Source: an uncultured Neisseria sp.
Lineage (GTDB): Bacteria; Pseudomonadota; Gammaproteobacteria; Burkholderiales; Neisseriaceae
DNA: 7,397 bases
Direction of reading: 5' to 3'
NCBI GenBank assembly: GCA_937919795.1
Contig: CALFOA010000110.1
Location: 1-7,397, forward strand
Positions within the stretch are counted from its first letter, which is position 1, and every line of letters starts with the position of its first letter. Shown here piece by piece: positions 5,654-7,397 of this stretch. A program made the position numbers and the translations under genes. The notes under the pieces were generated by a model, which worked only from the letters and a program-made list of their open reading frames with translations, made no database searches and was not told the DNA's origin.

Positions 5654-7036
5654 TTAATCCTTCTGAAACCACTGCAATTCGTCGCGTAGTTTCACCACTT
5701 CGCCAATCATCATCAGCGCAGGGGTGGGGGCATCGGCGGCGAGGACGGCGAGTTGTTGCAAGGTACCGGTGCGCACGCTTTGAGTGGATTGGGTGCCTTG
5801 TGAGATGACGGCAACCGGGGTGTCGGCCGCGCGGCCGTGGGCGATCAGTTCGCGGCTGATTTCTTCGGCTTTGATGGTGCCCATGTAAATCACCAGCGTT
5901 TGGTTGCCGCGCGCCAGTGTTTGCCAGCGCAACTGGTCGCCGTCGGGGCGGCAGTGGCCGGTGATGAAGAGGGCGGTTTGCGCGTAATCGCGGTGGGTGA
6001 GCGGGATACCGGCATAAGCGGTGGCACCGAGGCCGGCGGTAACGCCCGGTACGATGCGGAACGGGATACCGGCCTGCACCAGCACTTGGCATTCTTCGCC
6101 GCCGCGGCCGAATACGAAGGGGTCGCCGCCTTTGAGTCGCACCACGCGCTTGCCTTGTTGGGCATAGCTAACCAACAGGCGGTTGGTTTCTTCTTGTTGC
6201 ACTTGGTGGGCACCGGCGCGTTTGCCGACGCTGACTTTTTCGGCATCGCGGCGCACCAGTTCTAAAATTTCGGGTGATACCAGCGCATCGTACAACACCA
6301 CATCGGCCGCCTGCATCGCTTGCAGCGCGTTGAGGGTGAGCAGGCCGGCATCGCCGGGGCCGGCACCGACCAGCACCACTTCGCCGTGCGGCTGGTGTTG
6401 ATGCGAATCTAAGCGTTGTTGCAGCAGTGCTTCGGCGGCGCTTTCGTTGCCGCTGGCCATGTGATGCTCAAACGCTTGGTCGTGGTGGAACAATTGTTCC
6501 CAGAATTTGCGCCGTTCGGTAAGGCTGTGGATTTTTTGTTTCACTTCGGCACGCCAGCGGCCGGCTAAGGCGGCGGTGCGGCCGGTGTGTTGCGGCAGCA
6601 GGGTTTCGATTTTTTGTCGCCACAAACGTGCTAACACCGGCGCGCTGCCGCTGCTGGAAACGGCGATTTTGAGCGGATGGCGGTCGATCACGGCGGGTAC
6701 GGTAAACGAGCAGTTGGCCAAGTCGTCCACGCTGTTGCAGAATTTGCCTGCCGCTTCGGCGGCTTGGAACACGCGGCTGTTTAATTCGGCATCGTCGGTG
6801 GCGGCCACCACCAGAAACACTGGCGCAAGCTGTTCGGCTTGAAATTCGCTGCCCAAATAATCGAGCAGGCCTTGTTGTTGCCAAGCGGCCATTTGCGGTG
6901 AGAGTTGTTGTGCCACCACGTGCAGCTTTGCACCGGCTTTCAATAAGGCTTCGGCTTTGCGCTCGGCCACATGGCCGGCGCCGACCAGTAAAACCGGGCG
7001 TTGGTTCAGTTTGGCAAATAAAGGATAATCGCTCAT
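5654..7036 (-). CDS. cysG: trifunctional siroheme synthase CysG
   Basis: Makes siroheme, the cofactor of sulfite and nitrite reductases, from uroporphyrinogen III in the cytosol. It is 460 aa, like the enterobacterial enzyme. The N-terminal half (about 1-210) is the NAD-dependent precorrin-2 dehydrogenase/sirohydrochlorin ferrochelatase: dinucleotide loop [11 protein letters not shown] (18-28), NSVDD with the probable catalytic base D104, and the SSSG stretch with S128. The C-terminal half (about 218-460) is the SAM-dependent uroporphyrinogen III methyltransferase: [14 protein letters not shown] (221-234), [16 protein letters not shown] (300-315), [19 protein letters not shown] (331-349) and YMGT (384-387). 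The start matches the N-terminus length of E. coli CysG, but no Shine-Dalgarno sequence precedes it. It diverges from a probable cysH, which fits a sulfate-assimilation locus. Confidence 0.97.
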   Translation of the reverse strand: MSDYPLFAKLNQRPVLLVGAGHVAERKAEALLKAGAKLHVVAQQLSPQMAAWQQQGLLDYLGSEFQAEQLAPVFLVVAATDDAELNSRVFQAAEAAGKFCNSVDDLANCSFTVPAVIDRHPLKIAVSSSGSAPVLARLWRQKIETLLPQHTGRTAALAGRWRAEVKQKIHSLTERRKFWEQLFHHDQAFEHHMASGNESAAEALLQQRLDSHQHQPHGEVVLVGAGPGDAGLLTLNALQAMQAADVVLYDALVSPEILELVRRDAEKVSVGKRAGAHQVQQEETNRLLVSYAQQGKRVVRLKGGDPFVFGRGGEECQVLVQAGIPFRIVPGVTAGLGATAYAGIPLTHRDYAQTALFITGHCRPDGDQLRWQTLARGNQTLVIYMGTIKAEEISRELIAHGRAADTPVAVISQGTQSTQSVRTGTLQQLAVLAADAPTPALMMIGEVVKLRDELQWFQKD

Positions 7037-7046
7037 GGCGTGTGAT

Positions 7047-7055
7047 TCAGACGGA
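7047..7055 (-). repeat. partial match to the canonical (ATGCCGTCTGAA) uptake sequence
   Basis: On the minus strand, 7047-7058 reads AATCCGTCTGAA, matching the canonical DUS at 10 of 12 positions but the window's own dialect at only 8. It lies 11 bases ahead of the cysG start, where a ribosome binding site would be expected. It may be chance or a remnant of another dialect. Confidence 0.35.
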
Positions 7056-7087
7056 TTTTTTTAGATAGCGGCGATGGTAAGCGCAAA

Positions 7088-7100
7088 GCGGCGGCGGCGG
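7088..7100. repeat. short GCG trinucleotide run
   Basis: Four GCG units plus a G in the presumed cysG 5' leader. It is too short to be a convincing contingency repeat. Confidence 0.5.
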
Positions 7101-7116
7101 AAGGAAATGTTTTGTC

Positions 7117-7144
7117 TATATAAAGCACGTGCGGTTATAAACAA
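7117..7144 (-). promoter_or_regulatory. candidate cysG promoter
   Basis: On the minus strand TTGTTT (7139-7144) and TATATA (7117-7122) are 16 bp apart, with transcription expected to start near 7110 and leave a leader of about 75 nt. The -35 match is weak (3 of 6). A quasi-palindrome covers the spacer. Confidence 0.35.
7119..7139. promoter_or_regulatory. quasi-palindrome in the divergent cysG/cysH region, possible operator
   Basis: TATAA (7119-7123) and TTATA (7135-7139) flank the perfect 8-bp palindrome GCACGTGC (7125-7132), with 1-base and 2-base gaps. It lies over the candidate cysG promoter and between two divergent genes, where a shared regulator would bind. No known regulator site (for example a LysR-type CysB-like site) can be assigned from this alone. 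Confidence 0.35.
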
Positions 7145-7162
7145 AGAAAGAACGGTTCCTTT

Positions 7163-7174
7163 TTCAGACAGGCA
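7163..7174 (-). repeat. DNA uptake sequence, TG-wad dialect (perfect)
   Basis: TTCAGACAGGCA on the plus strand, followed by T. It is a single copy, without inverted partner, 50 bases ahead of the probable cysH start, so it is not part of a terminator. Confidence 0.9.
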
Positions 7175-7224
7175 TTGTATGACAAGATAGTGAAATCATT
7201 AAAAAACAATCATGGAACACTATT

Positions 7225-7347
7225 ATGAAACCCGAATTTTGGCGTATGCCCGCCCCGAATCCCGCTACATTGGCCGCGTTGCCGCAGAAAACCGCTGCGC
7301 TGGCCGAGCGCCTGCAAGCGGTGGCGGAGCGTTTTCCGAATGCCATT
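7225..7347 (+). CDS. cysH: probable phosphoadenylyl/adenylyl sulfate reductase CysH, N-terminal fragment
   Basis: Only 41 codons are present before the sequence turns into adapter. The fragment begins MKPEFWRMPAPNP and ends with AERLQAVAERFPNAI, which resembles the helix that precedes the PP-loop strand (usually FASSLxAEDM) in PAPS/APS reductases. The identity also rests on context: neisserial sulfate-assimilation loci place cysH next to cysG. CysH would reduce (P)APS to sulfite with thioredoxin or glutaredoxin. The start at 7225 has a weak GGAA 8-11 bases upstream (7214-7217), and an in-frame ATG at 7246 is the alternative. No catalytic motif lies within the fragment, so the call is tentative. 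Confidence 0.55.
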
Positions 7348-7397
7348 AGATCGGAAGAGCGTCGTGTAGGGAAAGAGTGTCTTCGCCTGTGTAGATC
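7348..7397. other. Illumina TruSeq dual-index adapter, not genomic
   Basis: From 7348 the sequence reads AGATCGGAAGAGC and continues as the reverse complement of the TruSeq i5-side adapter to 7380. An 8-base index CTTCGCCT follows (7381-7388), then GTGTAGATC (7389-7397), the start of the P5 flow-cell end. The index is the reverse complement of AGGCGAAG, which I know as TruSeq HT index D505. The first A (7348) would be the A-tail of the library insert. Confidence 0.98.

Noticed and set aside
5837..6265. Plus-strand open frame (142 codons) opposite cysG
   Set aside because: It is antisense to conserved methyltransferase motifs of CysG, with no domain or ribosome binding site to support it.
7088..7100. 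GCG repeat as a contingency locus controlling cysG
   Set aside because: It has only about four units and lies in a GC-rich stretch, so chance is enough to explain it.
7164..7199. Short minus-strand frame (MISLSCHTMPV) as a cysteine-sensing leader peptide for cysG
   Set aside because: It has a single Cys, lies upstream of the candidate promoter, and ends within the DUS; there is no attenuator-like structure beside it.

Overview
The window most likely comes from a naturally transformable member of the Neisseriaceae (Betaproteobacteria). Three things point there: MnmA, FadD and CysG read as close neisserial-type homologues; the coding sequence has moderately GC-rich codon use; and the DNA uptake sequence (DUS) ATGCCTGTCTGAA occurs eight times without error. 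The last 12 bases, TGCCTGTCTGAA, are the DUS dialect known as TG-wadDUS (Neisseria wadsworthii type), not the meningococcal/gonococcal ATGCCGTCTGAA. I would therefore place the source in or near that branch, but cannot name a species.

Layout. Positions 1-118 hold the end of something upstream that cannot be identified, closed by a DUS-derived terminator hairpin with one decayed arm. Positions 212-3040 (+) carry mnmA (tRNA 2-thiouridylase) and fadD (long-chain acyl-CoA synthetase), 54 bp apart, ended by a perfect 17-bp DUS inverted-repeat terminator. Positions 3271-5565 (+) are a tightly overlapping three-gene operon: a CDP-alcohol phosphatidyltransferase-like protein, a PlsC-type acyltransferase and a CdsA-type phosphatidate cytidylyltransferase. 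A candidate sigma70 promoter lies upstream. The operon ends at a 22-bp-arm DUS palindrome that probably terminates transcription from both sides. Positions 5654-7036 (-) encode the trifunctional siroheme synthase CysG. After a 188-bp divergent intergenic region, positions 7225-7347 (+) hold the first 41 codons of a gene that is probably cysH, matching a sulfate-assimilation neighbourhood in which CysG makes the siroheme used by sulfite reductase.

How the genes fit together. The 3271-5565 operon spells out a short phospholipid route: acylation of lysophosphatidate to phosphatidate, activation to CDP-diacylglycerol, then head-group transfer. FadD just upstream could supply acyl-CoA. The head-group enzyme is unusual: two of the four family aspartates are Asn (N73 and N94) and the motif Arg is Val (V81), so its reaction is uncertain. 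This operon is the least understood biology in the window.

The last 50 bases (7348-7397) are not genomic. They match the Illumina TruSeq dual-index adapter, including an 8-base i5 barcode, left on the end of the assembled contig. Genomic sequence ends at 7347, which is why the last gene is cut.
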